Origin: Oxalobacteraceae bacterium
GTDB taxonomy: Bacteria > Pseudomonadota > Gammaproteobacteria > Burkholderiales > Burkholderiaceae_D
Assembly: GCA_023259175.1 (NCBI GenBank)
Contig: JAHFQV010000023.1
Coordinates: forward strand, 1-45,663
Direction: 5' to 3'
DNA: 45,663 nucleotides
Shown here: in pieces, positions 24,401 through 31,650 of the stretch
Layout of the letters: each line of letters opens with the position of its first letter
Position numbering within the stretch: the stretch's first letter is position 1
Program-made: the position numbers and the translations under genes
The notes under the pieces: generated by a model
The model's input: only the letters and a program-made list of their open reading frames with translations
Databases searched by the model: none
Told to the model about the DNA's origin: nothing

Positions 24401-25223
24401 ATAGCAGCCGTATTTGCGGCACGGCTGCGCCTAAAGTAAAACGCAAATTGAGATAAGCGCGCCATAAAACAAATAGCAAAACAGCGCTCAAACCAATAAA
24501 AAATATCCGCAAATGAATTGCAATTGAAGCGCTGCGCTTCACATCATCGGCGATGCGTGTCTCCATCATCCTATGGAATTCTGCAATCGGCAACATGACC
24601 TGGGCTTTTACCTTTTGATATGCGCCATCATTCAAGCTGGCATGAGCGGCTTGCGCAAGCTCGGCCTTATTGGCGAGATTCGAATCATAAAGGCGAATCG
24701 CTTCACGTTCGATATGCTCTAAAGTTCGCGCTCTTTGCAGCGCCAAATTAATTTGCGCGAATTCATCCGCAGTCACGTTTGTTTGGCCCAGCATTTCCAG
24801 TAAAGAGCTGGTTTGCCCTGTCGAAGCAAGCGTAGATTTTCGGTCGGACAATACGAGATCCCAATAAATCGTGTCGTAGTCCAGAGGGCGCGCCAACTTG
24901 CCATCTCGAATATCTAAAATTTCTTGATAATAGCGCTTATACACAGGGTCGCCTGTGCTGATGTAAGTACGCGCCATACGCCACGTATCATCAAGACTTT
25001 GCTTTAATTCCACCGCCAAAGAATGAGCGCGAAATCGCTGTTCGCTTACTTGAATAAGTTGTTTCTCGGTGTGAACGTAGATGGCGAATGCAATTGGGAA
25101 AACGATTAGCATCGATAAGGCAATCCAAAAACTAGATGCATGACGAGATTGCGGCATGATCGAACGATCACCCGATGCCGCCATCTCGGTATGCGCTAGT
25201 CCTCGATTGATACCCTCAGTCAT
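21444..25223 (-). CDS. GAF-GAF-PAS-GGDEF-EAL cyclic-di-GMP protein
   Basis: A 1259-residue membrane sensor. Membrane segments at about 31-50 and 236-256 flank a helical periplasmic region; then come two GAF-like domains (about 330-490 and 505-662), a PAS domain (about 672-788), GGDEF (about 795-955) and EAL (about 970-1225). GGDEF is intact at 875-879 with a product-inhibition site REGD five residues before it (866-869), so diguanylate cyclase activity is likely. The EAL domain keeps TEALLRW (1001-1007), LELTEGV, DDFGTGYSSLSYL and AEGVEN, so phosphodiesterase activity is also possible. The net effect cannot be told from sequence. GAGG precedes ATG 25223. It converges on pfkA with a 42-base overlap. 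Confidence 0.93.
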   Translation of the reverse strand: MTEGINRGLAHTEMAASGDRSIMPQSRHASSFWIALSMLIVFPIAFAIYVHTEKQLIQVSEQRFRAHSLAVELKQSLDDTWRMARTYISTGDPVYKRYYQEILDIRDGKLARPLDYDTIYWDLVLSDRKSTLASTGQTSSLLEMLGQTNVTADEFAQINLALQRARTLEHIEREAIRLYDSNLANKAELAQAAHASLNDGAYQKVKAQVMLPIAEFHRMMETRIADDVKRSASIAIHLRIFFIGLSAVLLFVLWRAYLNLRFTLGAAVPQIRLLLNRLGRGDFSESIVVPGGAEHSVLGLLSLAQQALARIDTQRRDAEIRNQRLTQFYTVLSQCNKAIVRSRTEEELFQQICRDTVQYAGIKMAWVSVLDLEAHHIKAIAAEGEGTQAVTTSVFSMQDIANFENESFYAAIRDGRPYWCQDMMDETIATTWHDLGSRFGWQAAASIPLFRSGAIYGSFNLYAGTAYAFDEEIQTLLVELAMDLSFALNRFELEASRQRSRQLDAVRSFMLERINSATPIDLFFDDVAQYIESIIPKSMCSILLMDKEGQHVRIASARSLPPEFHEVVEGMEVAEGVGACVHAMFTGQRTIIDDTMTHPNWAKLRPLAEQLKVKACWSQPIRSSSNPILGAVAVYFESSTKVEHAYLVLLEMVAHFLAIAIEKHQAQDNLNKLSQAVEQSPNSIIITDADAHIEYVNAAFMTKTGRSMQEVLGQRPSIMQSGKTPLLTYEEMWEALRHGDHWEGEVINRHVDGTEYTELAHISPVRDVNGEITHFLSVQEDITDKRITEERIQYLAHYDVLTGLPNRALLDERARFSITSAKRGNASLGMIFLDLDHFKNINDSLGHSTGDALLVELAKRLRETLREGDTISRLGGDEFIFLLPNVDEMGAEKVAEKLLYAVNQPFQFGRYDLNVSASMGIAVFPDDGEDLESLLKNADTAMYRAKKDGRNRFRFFTQEMQARSGRHLELVNALRHALERNEFRILYQPQINLLTGEVIGTEALLRWIHPELGSVSAAEFIPVAEETGLILQIGEWVLQNAVQQTRLWHDMGWTNLGIAVNLSVIQFRHSDLPGTVSQILQEAGLAPQFLDLELTEGVAMVDPPGAIAIMKDLNDRGIRISIDDFGTGYSSLSYLKKFRVSKLKIDQSFVRDINSDPEDRAIVSAVISMAHSLGLSTIAEGVENSAQLQFLRDKACDEVQGFYFSKALSPDEFCVFMQTPVNTQVAQGHAQNHPPSHLHAVPMDNDLIAKTDSNIATSL

Positions 25224-25545
25224 TACGCCTCGCTCAACAGATTAAGAAAATGTACCTGAATCCGATCTCGAACACACACCATGATGGAAAAATTCTTTTT
25301 TGTCTAGGCTTTCTCCCGTTTTTGTTGGATGTCATCCACCCTTTTTTCTATGTTTCGCCGACTTCGAAGTAAAGCTCTCAATTCGAAAATTTATGCGCCC
25401 ATAGGCTTAGGAAAAACCCTGACGAAAATAGCGAATGCAAAAAAATTTTCAATTGTGAAAAATTGTGTCATCGGTTTTGACTTGACATCCGTTATTGCAA
25501 AAGCGACACTTCGCACTTTTGGGAGGGGACCCCAATCTTGGTTAA
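25224..25545. other. Intergenic region between divergent genes
   Basis: No gene is visible between the GGDEF/EAL protein and the secreted TPR protein. A -35-like TTGACA stands at 25482-25487 on the plus strand, with only a weak GACACT 17 bases on, so promoter assignment is uncertain. There are AT-rich tracts and a small palindrome, TTTTCAATTGTGAAAA, near 25447. Confidence 0.45.
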
Positions 25546-25578
25546 AAAAACGGTGCAATACCTGCACCGCCCGTTTTT
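25546..25578 (+). promoter_or_regulatory. Terminator-like hairpin in the leader of the TPR gene
   Basis: AAAAACGG (25546-25553) can pair with CCGTTTTT (25571-25578), and alternatively CGGTGCA (25551-25557) with TGCACCG (25563-25569). The structure ends in five T residues and directly abuts the Shine-Dalgarno AAAGGA, 13 bases before the ATG. It could act as an attenuator or occlude the ribosome site; no regulator is evident. Confidence 0.5.
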
Positions 25579-25591
25579 AAAGGAATCAAAA

Positions 25592-26581
25592 ATGAAACTC
25601 AAGCACACCATGCCCACTTCCCTCCTAGCAACGCTCCTCATATTCGGCCTACTACCAGTCGCCAATGCGCATGAATACGATGCACTACTCAAAGCCAAAA
25701 AATACTCAGAAGCAGATCATGCTATCGCCAGCAAGCTCGCCATCGATCCGCAAAACAGCGATGCCCTGATTGCCAAGGTTGATCTCATTCTCAACGAAGG
25801 GAAGGAAAGTCGTCTCGATGAAGCTGTCAAAGCCGCCGAGCTCTGTATCAGCGCCCACCCGAAAAATTCAGAATGTCACGAATCCTTAGGCAATGTCCTT
25901 GGCACCAAAGCCCAACTAGGCGGTGTCATGTCCGCGATCAGCTATGTGAGCAAGATTAAAGATTCCTTCCGTACTGCAGTTGAACTTGATCCAAAAAACT
26001 TCAGTGCACGCGGCTCCTTACCTCAGTTTTATTTGCAAGCACCAGGCTTCGTCGGCGGCAGCACTTCAAAGGCCCACGACCTGATCGTGGAGACCATCAA
26101 AATCAACCCCAGCGCAGGGGCACTGCTACAGGCCAATTTCGATTTATATGAGAAAAATTTTGAACGGGCCGCCAGCGCCACCTTGGCTGTCAACACCGAT
26201 GCCAACCCTGTGCTAGCGCGGCAGCAACGCAAGCTCTTGTCTAACCTAGGTCGCACTTATATCAACAATAATCGTCTTGCCGATGCCGAAAAAATCTACA
26301 CCGAAATGTCACAACGCTTCCCCGACTCGGCCGCTGCCTATTTCGGTTTAGGTAAAAGTATTCTTGAGCAGGGCAAAGCCAAAGAAGCCATCCCACATCT
26401 AGAAAAATCACTGAGCTTAGAAGTCGCTTCCGGCACCTACTATCGCCTAGGAAAAGCTTGGCAAGCGCTGACCGACAAAACCAAGGCCTTGGCCTTTTAC
26501 GAAAAAGCACTCGCCGCATTACCCGAATTAGCACAGGAAACCAAGACCGATATTCAAAAGCAAATCAAGGCCTTGAAATAA
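25592..26581 (+). CDS. Exported tetratricopeptide-repeat protein
   Basis: The 329-residue product begins with a signal peptide (hydrophobic core SLLATLLIFGLLPVANA, cleavage before HEYD) and consists of TPR-like helices: KKYSEADHAIASKLAIDPQN, VELDPKNFSARGSLPQFYLQAPGF, LADAEKIYTEMSQRFPDSAAAYFGLGKSILEQGKAKEAIPHLEKSL and the final KTKALAFYEKALAALPE. It is probably a periplasmic scaffold; the partner is unknown. The frame is open from 25538, but ATG 25592 gives the signal peptide and has AAAGGA upstream. It stands alone, between a divergent c-di-GMP gene and a YitT-like gene. Confidence 0.85.
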   Translation: MKLKHTMPTSLLATLLIFGLLPVANAHEYDALLKAKKYSEADHAIASKLAIDPQNSDALIAKVDLILNEGKESRLDEAVKAAELCISAHPKNSECHESLGNVLGTKAQLGGVMSAISYVSKIKDSFRTAVELDPKNFSARGSLPQFYLQAPGFVGGSTSKAHDLIVETIKINPSAGALLQANFDLYEKNFERAASATLAVNTDANPVLARQQRKLLSNLGRTYINNNRLADAEKIYTEMSQRFPDSAAAYFGLGKSILEQGKAKEAIPHLEKSLSLEVASGTYYRLGKAWQALTDKTKALAFYEKALAALPELAQETKTDIQKQIKALK

Positions 26582-26938
26582 GCGCGGCAAAGACTTCACT
26601 CCACAATAGGACATACAAGGTAGCGCGCACAACACAGAGGAAAAGACATATCTTTACGAGACGCAGAGAAGTCCATGAGAACTTCATGAACTTACAATGA
26701 TACTGGAAACACTCCTCTCGATTTTCCTCTGTGCCTCTGTGCCTCTGCGTTAAGCGGTCTTTAAGTTTTTTTATTTATGCCATCGCCCGACTAATTCGAT
26801 TGCGCTTTACTGATGCCGCGCGCTCTTTGGGCAATTGACGCGCATCAAGAAGCCAACAAGTTTCTCCGCCTGACGCAACGCGGTCAAAGAAGGAGCTCTA
26901 CAATACAGAGCATCAACGACCACGAGTTCTGCATCGCA
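26582..26938. repeat. Non-coding region with imperfect palindromic element
   Basis: No gene is supported here. CACAGAGGAAAA (26633-26644) has a perfect inverted partner TTTTCCTCTGTG (26722-26733). Nearby GCAGAG and CTCTGC, and the doubled GTGCCTCT at 26731-26744, extend the pattern. Such CTCTGTG-rich inverted units are common intergenic repeats in proteobacteria. The rest, up to the YitT-like ATG, shows nothing clear. Confidence 0.5.
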
Positions 26939-27550
26939 ATGCCGCATTTAGCCACTCCCATCAAACATAATCTATTGGAAGACATCCTCGCCATTCTGAC
27001 GGGGACGCTTTTGGTGTCGCTTGGCGTTGCTCTGTTTAAGCACGCTGGACTATTCACTGGCGGCACGGCGGGGCTTGCATTTTTGATTCATTACGCGACA
27101 GGTATTTCATTCGGCATCATCTTCTTTTTTATCAATCTACCTTTCTATTGGTTTGCGTGGAAACACATGGGTTGGCGCTTTACTGTCAAAACCTTTTGCG
27201 CCGTCGCCCTTGTTTCGCTGTTGGCAAATATTCACACCCAGATGCTACAACTAGGAACGATTGCACCGCTGTATGCTGCGCTGATAGGCGGCTCTTTGAT
27301 GGGTGTCGGTTTCATCGTCTTATTCCGCCATCACGCCAGCTTAGGGGGCATCAACATCCTCGCGCTCTATCTGCAAGACAAACATGGTCTCCCCACTGGA
27401 AAATTACAGATGTTCATGGACATCGCAATCTTGCTCGCCTCTTTCCTCATCGTTTCGCCAATGGCAATGCTGCTTTCGATCGTGGGTGCCATCGTCCTGA
27501 ATCTTGCGATTTTGCTGAATCACCGCCCCGGTCGTTACATGGCAGTTTGA
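26939..27550 (+). CDS. YitT-family (DUF161) membrane protein
   Basis: A 203-residue integral membrane protein with five or six hydrophobic segments (IAILTGTLLVSLGVALF, GGTAGLAFLIHYATG, FGIIFFFINLPFYWFAW, TFCAVALVSLLANI, YAALIGGSLMGVGFIVLF, DIAILLASFLIVSPMAMLLSIVGAIVLNLAILL). The motifs GLFTGGTAGLAFL and ASLGGINILALYLQ are the duplicated glycine-rich signature of YitT proteins, whose transport substrate is not established. The frame is open from 26813, but ATG 26939 gives the usual family length and N-terminus; its ribosome site is weak. It is monocistronic by appearance. Confidence 0.82.
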   Translation: MPHLATPIKHNLLEDILAILTGTLLVSLGVALFKHAGLFTGGTAGLAFLIHYATGISFGIIFFFINLPFYWFAWKHMGWRFTVKTFCAVALVSLLANIHTQMLQLGTIAPLYAALIGGSLMGVGFIVLFRHHASLGGINILALYLQDKHGLPTGKLQMFMDIAILLASFLIVSPMAMLLSIVGAIVLNLAILLNHRPGRYMAV

Positions 27551-27672
27551 ACAAACCCTCTAAGTTTTAAACAACTTGGTTCGGGTCTAAAATACTTGTG
27601 TAAAATCAGCCATTTACCCCCTAATTCTCTGACCGCTATCCGCGGCCAAACGTCAACAACAAAGGCAAACAG

Positions 27673-28794
27673 ATGCAATCCATCGTCATTAGCGGCACCG
27701 GTCTATACACGCCTACCGAATCGATTTCTAACGAAGAACTGATCGCCAGCTACAACGCCTACGCTGCACGTTACAACACCGAAAATGCGGTCGCTATCGA
27801 CCAAGGTGAAATCAGCGCACTCGAAGCTTCCAGTGTCGGCTTCGTCGAGAAAGCCTCTGGTATCAAATCGCGCTATGTCATGAATAAAGAAGGCGTACTC
27901 GACATCAATCGTATGTGCCCTTCGCTCCCAGAACGTAGCGACGACGAACCCTCCATCATGTGTGAAATGGCCGTCGCCGCAGCCAAACAAGCCCTGCAAC
28001 GCGCAGGCAAAACTGCCGCCGACATCGATGCCGTCATCTGCGCCGCCAGCAATATGCAACGCGCCTATCCGGCAATGGCCGTTGAAATTCAAAATGCACT
28101 GGGTATTACAGGCTACGCTTACGACATGAACGTCGCCTGCTCTTCGGCCACCTTCGGCATCCAAGCAGCCGTAGGCGCACTACAAAGCGGACAGGCACGC
28201 GCCGTATTAGTGGTCAATCCTGAAATCACCAGCGGTCATCTTAACTGGCGCGACCGTGACAGTCATTTCATCTTTGGCGACGCCTGCACCGCAGTGATTG
28301 TGGAACTTGCTGAGCATGCGACATCGGCCCATCAATTCGAAATTCTGGCAATGAAACTCAAAACCCAGTTTTCCAACAATATACGAAACAACTTTGGTTT
28401 CCTCAATCGAGGCGACGAAACTGGCATAGGCCAAGCCGACAAACTGTTCCGGCAGCAAGGTCGCAAAGTATTCAAAGAAGTCTGCCCCATGGCGGCGGAA
28501 ATGATCAGCAACACAGTGCACAGTGCCAAGCTAAAGATCGAAGAAATTCAACGCTTCTGGCTGCATCAAGCCAACCTCAACATGAATCTCTTAATCGCCC
28601 GCCTCATCCTAGGCCGCGATGCCACACCGGAAGAGTCCCCGACCATTTTAGACCGCTACGCCAACACTTCATCAGCAGGCTCCATCATCGCCTTTCACCA
28701 ACATCAAGATGATTTAGCGAAAAATGCGATCGGTGTGATTTGTTCTTTTGGCGCGGGCTATTCAATCGGCTGCGTGGTCGTGCGGAAAAAATAA
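27673..28794 (+). CDS. FabH-like beta-ketoacyl-ACP synthase III
   Basis: A 373-residue thiolase-fold enzyme that condenses an acyl-CoA starter with malonyl-ACP or a related acceptor. The catalytic triad is visible: Cys156 in [10 protein letters not shown], His298 in [11 protein letters not shown] and Asn331 in ANTSSAGS. The C-terminal [11 protein letters not shown] is typical. It is longer than housekeeping FabH (about 320) through insertions around residues 35-95 and 215-260, and it is not next to plsX, fabD or fabG, so it is probably a specialised paralogue rather than the main initiator of fatty-acid synthesis. AAGG precedes the ATG. It converges on a methyltransferase gene with a 21-base gap. 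Confidence 0.9.
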   Translation: MQSIVISGTGLYTPTESISNEELIASYNAYAARYNTENAVAIDQGEISALEASSVGFVEKASGIKSRYVMNKEGVLDINRMCPSLPERSDDEPSIMCEMAVAAAKQALQRAGKTAADIDAVICAASNMQRAYPAMAVEIQNALGITGYAYDMNVACSSATFGIQAAVGALQSGQARAVLVVNPEITSGHLNWRDRDSHFIFGDACTAVIVELAEHATSAHQFEILAMKLKTQFSNNIRNNFGFLNRGDETGIGQADKLFRQQGRKVFKEVCPMAAEMISNTVHSAKLKIEEIQRFWLHQANLNMNLLIARLILGRDATPEESPTILDRYANTSSAGSIIAFHQHQDDLAKNAIGVICSFGAGYSIGCVVVRKK

Positions 28795-28815
28795 ATGAGC
28801 CTGCGAACTGGCTGC

Positions 28816-29682
28816 TCAAGCGGGAGCGAAAAAGCGCTGCCGCAAACCATTTAAGCCCACGCTGTCGATTAATTCCGTCAATCGCTGGGCTGATTTAAGA
28901 TTTTGCGTACCGGTCCACTCGGCAATGATTAACTCGTTTTTCATCGAGTGCTCCCAGCCAACGAGTTCCGTGACACGCACTTGATAGCCATGGGATTCCA
29001 GTTGCAAACAGCGCAGCACATTAGTGATTTGGCTGCCAAATTCGCGGGTATGTATTGGATGTCGCCACAGCTCAGAAAGTGGATTTTGACGTACCGCCGC
29101 ACTCTTATTTTTCTTAAGTTCAGCCGCCACTTCAGCCTGACAACAAGGCACCAAAACCATCCATTTCGCACGCTTTTTGAGCGCAAAATCGATCGCATCG
29201 TCGGTCGCCGTATTACAAGCATGCAAGGCCGTAACAACATCAATCTGCGCTGGAAGTGCACTCGATTGCGTGGACTGCGCGACGCTGAGATTTAAAAATT
29301 CCATACCGACAAAATCCAAGCTTTGCGCTAATTCACGCGATTTAGCAACCAGCTCATCACGCGTTTCAATTCCGTAAATCCGAGAAGTATTTTCCACCCC
29401 CAAAGACTTAAAAAACAAATCGTACAAAATAAAACCCAAATACGATTTCCCCGCCCCATGATCGACCAAATTGATCGCGCCCTTTTCGGATAAAACCTGC
29501 TGCAGCAAAGGCTCGATAAATTGATAGAGATGATAGACCTGCTTAAGCTTACGACGACTGTCTTGATTGAGCTTGCCGTCACGCGTAAGAATATGCAATT
29601 CCTTAAGCAGCGCTATCGATTGTCCAGGTCGGATTTCGTGTTTTTCATGGGTAGGCGATACCGACTTTTGCTTCAATGCCAT
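28816..29682 (-). CDS. SAM-dependent methyltransferase (Methyltransf_32-like)
   Basis: The 288-residue protein has the SAM-binding motif LVDHGAGKSYLGF (72-84), an acidic ribose-binding strand IYGIETRDEL (102-111), LHACNTATDDAI (153-164) and VPCCQAE (178-184). The HAC-x-T-D and PCC-Q pattern belongs to the Methyltransf_32/GSTCD-type group, whose substrate is unknown; RNA or small molecules have been suggested for relatives. GAGACGGA precedes the ATG. Nothing in its neighbours (FabH-like gene, tRNA-Lys genes) fixes its role. Confidence 0.82.
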   Translation of the reverse strand: MALKQKSVSPTHEKHEIRPGQSIALLKELHILTRDGKLNQDSRRKLKQVYHLYQFIEPLLQQVLSEKGAINLVDHGAGKSYLGFILYDLFFKSLGVENTSRIYGIETRDELVAKSRELAQSLDFVGMEFLNLSVAQSTQSSALPAQIDVVTALHACNTATDDAIDFALKKRAKWMVLVPCCQAEVAAELKKNKSAAVRQNPLSELWRHPIHTREFGSQITNVLRCLQLESHGYQVRVTELVGWEHSMKNELIIAEWTGTQNLKSAQRLTELIDSVGLNGLRQRFFAPA

Positions 29683-29757
29683 TTCCGTCTCACATTTTTA
29701 ATTGTTACATTCATCTTGACACCCATTTTCGCACAAAGGGACGCAAATTAGGGACGC

Positions 29758-29790
29758 AAAAAAGGGCTACGCGCCTAAGCGAGTAACCCT
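29758..29790 (-). terminator. Terminator after the tRNA-Lys copy nearest the methyltransferase
   Basis: On the minus strand GGGTTAC pairs with GTAGCCC (one wobble), followed by TTTTTT. It ends the transcript of the tRNA at 29809-29884. Confidence 0.75.
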
Positions 29791-29808
29791 GTTCTGTACT
29801 GCTAATTT

Positions 29809-29884
29809 TGGTAGGCCGTGCGGGATTCGAACCTGCGACCAACGGATTAAAAGTCCGCTGCTCTACCAGCTGAGCTAACGACCC
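29809..29884 (-). tRNA. tRNA-Lys (anticodon TTT), copy 1
   Basis: The minus strand reads GGGTCGTTAGCTCAGCTGGT..., 76 bases with encoded CCA. The anticodon loop CTTTTAA gives anticodon TTT at 29849-29851, and the T arm contains GGTTCGAATCC. It is identical to the copy at 30001-30076. Confidence 0.97.
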
Positions 29885-29942
29885 AAAACTTTTCGACGCT
29901 CGCCTTGCAAACACTAGGCTAACATCCTTACCTGTTACAAAT

Positions 29943-29972
29943 AAAAAGGACTTAGATTTTCACCTAAGTCCT
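29943..29972 (-). terminator. Terminator between the two tRNA-Lys genes
   Basis: A perfect 9-bp stem, AGGACTTAG (29947-29955) with CTAAGTCCT (29964-29972) and an 8-base loop. On the minus strand it is followed by TTTTT, so it ends transcription from the tRNA at 30001-30076 before the next tRNA. Confidence 0.82.
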
Positions 29973-30000
29973 CATTAATCCGTCATAACGACTATATTCG

Positions 30001-30076
30001 TGGTAGGCCGTGCGGGATTCGAACCTGCGACCAACGGATTAAAAGTCCGCTGCTCTACCAGCTGAGCTAACGACCC
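30001..30076 (-). tRNA. tRNA-Lys (anticodon TTT), copy 2
   Basis: 76 bases identical to copy 1, starting 192 bases further along; anticodon at 30041-30043 and CCA encoded. The flanking sequences differ from those of copy 1, so this is an old duplication of the gene alone. Confidence 0.97.
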
Positions 30077-30129
30077 GAAAGAACGAGATTATAGAATGCC
30101 TCAGCCTTCCTGTCAATTATGACCCCAGA

Positions 30130-30891
30130 TTATTTTGTGAGTGAGAGCCTGTTTTTGGCTGCCTGCGCTGCATCGCTACCTGGAAATTGCGCGATGATAG
30201 CTTCCAAAATCTTACGGCTTTCCTTTTTGTCTTTCAACTCCAATTGGCAGTTCGCCATATTGAGCATCGCATCAGCCGCCTTGGGATGGTCGGGGAAATT
30301 TTTCAATAAGGCCTGCAAACTCAGCAAGGCATTTTTCCAGTCCCTCTGCGCATAGTAGGCATTGCTTAGCCAATATTGTGCTTGGCTATTGAAGATCGAG
30401 CTAGGATAATTCAAAGAAAAGGCGGCAAATGCGGTCGCCGCGTTGGGAAATTGCCCAGCCTTATACATCGCCAATGCCCCGTCAAAAGCGCGCTGTTCAA
30501 TTTGATCGACGACGACCTCCTGCCCATTGATACTTACTTTTTGCGGCTCCAAAGCGCGCAAACGGCGGTCTAAATCGACATAAAAGTCTTGCTGCCGTTT
30601 TTGCGCGTTCGCCAAATCATTCACCAGCACTTCGATTTGTCCACGTAGACCCGCAATCTCGCTACGCAATTGCTCGTTTTGGTTATTCAATTCCAAAACG
30701 TTCATTTTGTCTGCTTTTTCCTCCAATTTGGCGTCTAGTTTTGCGCTCAAGGCAGCCACTTTGGTACGCAAATCAAGTATCGCTTTGCGTGCTTCATCAT
30801 CGTCAAATAAACCAGCGCTGGCAAAAGTGGGCAGCAAAGCACACAGCAGAATTGCCCGCTTTGCTTGATTAATGAATGTAAGATATTTCAT
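30130..30891 (-). CDS. cpoB: Cell division coordinator CpoB (YbgF)
   Basis: CpoB is a periplasmic Tol-Pal partner that links outer-membrane constriction with peptidoglycan synthesis. The 253-residue product has a signal peptide ending TFASA before GLFDDDEARKAI, a coiled coil at about 40-105 (trimerisation region), and TPR repeats at about 130-250 (AMYKAGQFPNAATAFAAF, YWLSNAYYAQRDWKNALLSL, AADAMLNMANCQLELKDKKES). AGGG precedes the ATG. It is the last gene of the tol-pal cluster, but a terminator-like hairpin separates it from pal, and its 5' region holds an 11-bp tandem repeat (30943-30971). Confidence 0.93.
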   Translation of the reverse strand: MKYLTFINQAKRAILLCALLPTFASAGLFDDDEARKAILDLRTKVAALSAKLDAKLEEKADKMNVLELNNQNEQLRSEIAGLRGQIEVLVNDLANAQKRQQDFYVDLDRRLRALEPQKVSINGQEVVVDQIEQRAFDGALAMYKAGQFPNAATAFAAFSLNYPSSIFNSQAQYWLSNAYYAQRDWKNALLSLQALLKNFPDHPKAADAMLNMANCQLELKDKKESRKILEAIIAQFPGSDAAQAAKNRLSLTK

Positions 30892-30973
30892 GGGCTTGCC
30901 CTCTTTGAGCGAATAAAAAAATCAGCGGATCAGCAAATCGGCAAATTTTGTCGAAATTTTGTCGAAATTTTCT

Positions 30974-31017
30974 AAAAAAAAAGACTCTGCAGCATAACAC
31001 TGCAAAGCCCCTTTTTT
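30974..31017 (-). terminator. Terminator-like hairpin between pal and cpoB
   Basis: GACTCTGCAG (30983-30992) pairs with CTGCAAAGCC (31000-31009) with two wobble or mismatch positions. Poly-A stands on one side and poly-T on the other, so it could work in either direction. It would end or reduce transcription from pal into cpoB. Confidence 0.65.
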
Positions 31018-31038
31018 ACTAGCTTGAAGTACTAAATT

Positions 31039-31569
31039 TTATTGATAAACGATGTCGGAACGACGATTTTCAGCCCAAGAAGCTTCGTCACTGCCCATCG
31101 CTTTTGGCTTTTCCTTACCCAAGGAAACTGCTTCTACTTGAGTCTCAGAAACGTTGTACACAGCCAAAGCTTTACGCACGGCTTCTGCACGTTTTTGACC
31201 CAAAGCGATATTGTACTCACGGCCACCGCGTTCATCGGTATTACCTTGCACTAAAATTTTACGCGCTTTGTTCGTGACCAAATATTTAGCGTGGGCTTCG
31301 ATCAAGGATTTGAATTCGTCTTTGATGACATAGCTATCGTAGTCGAAATAAACACTGCGTTTCGCCAATGCACCAACGGTCAAAGGATCAACTTCTGGCG
31401 CTTTTACTGTCTCTACTTTGTATGGATCGGCCTTAGGCGTTTCCTTAACGATAGGCTTTTCTTCGACCTTCACTGGATCTTCCAACTTAACCGGTGTAGT
31501 GCAAGCAGTTAGCAAAGCAAAACTAGTCAACATTAAGGCCAATGTTTTTGAAACTGATGTAAAACGCAT
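31039..31569 (-). CDS. pal: Peptidoglycan-associated lipoprotein Pal
   Basis: Pal anchors the outer membrane to peptidoglycan and is loaded at the septum by the Tol motor. The 176-residue product has lipobox LTAC (Cys23), a charged Pro/Lys/Glu linker (30-60), and an OmpA-like peptidoglycan-binding domain with YFDYDSYVIKDEFKSLIEAH and the signature NTDERGGREYNIALGQKRAEAV. AGGAG precedes the ATG. It follows tolB after 81 bases. Confidence 0.97.
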   Translation of the reverse strand: MRFTSVSKTLALMLTSFALLTACTTPVKLEDPVKVEEKPIVKETPKADPYKVETVKAPEVDPLTVGALAKRSVYFDYDSYVIKDEFKSLIEAHAKYLVTNKARKILVQGNTDERGGREYNIALGQKRAEAVRKALAVYNVSETQVEAVSLGKEKPKAMGSDEASWAENRRSDIVYQ

Positions 31570-31650
31570 GTCTTTCTCCTGTAAATATGTCTAAATAAGT
31601 CTAAAACTGCAATGCAATGGCAAATTATAACCGAAATAGAGGGAAAACCA

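Noticed and set aside
29711-29914. Open frame of 67 codons antisense-like over the tRNA-Lys region (contains GSNPARPTK)
   Set aside because: It is the translation of the tRNA-Lys gene itself, a well-known false ORF pattern.
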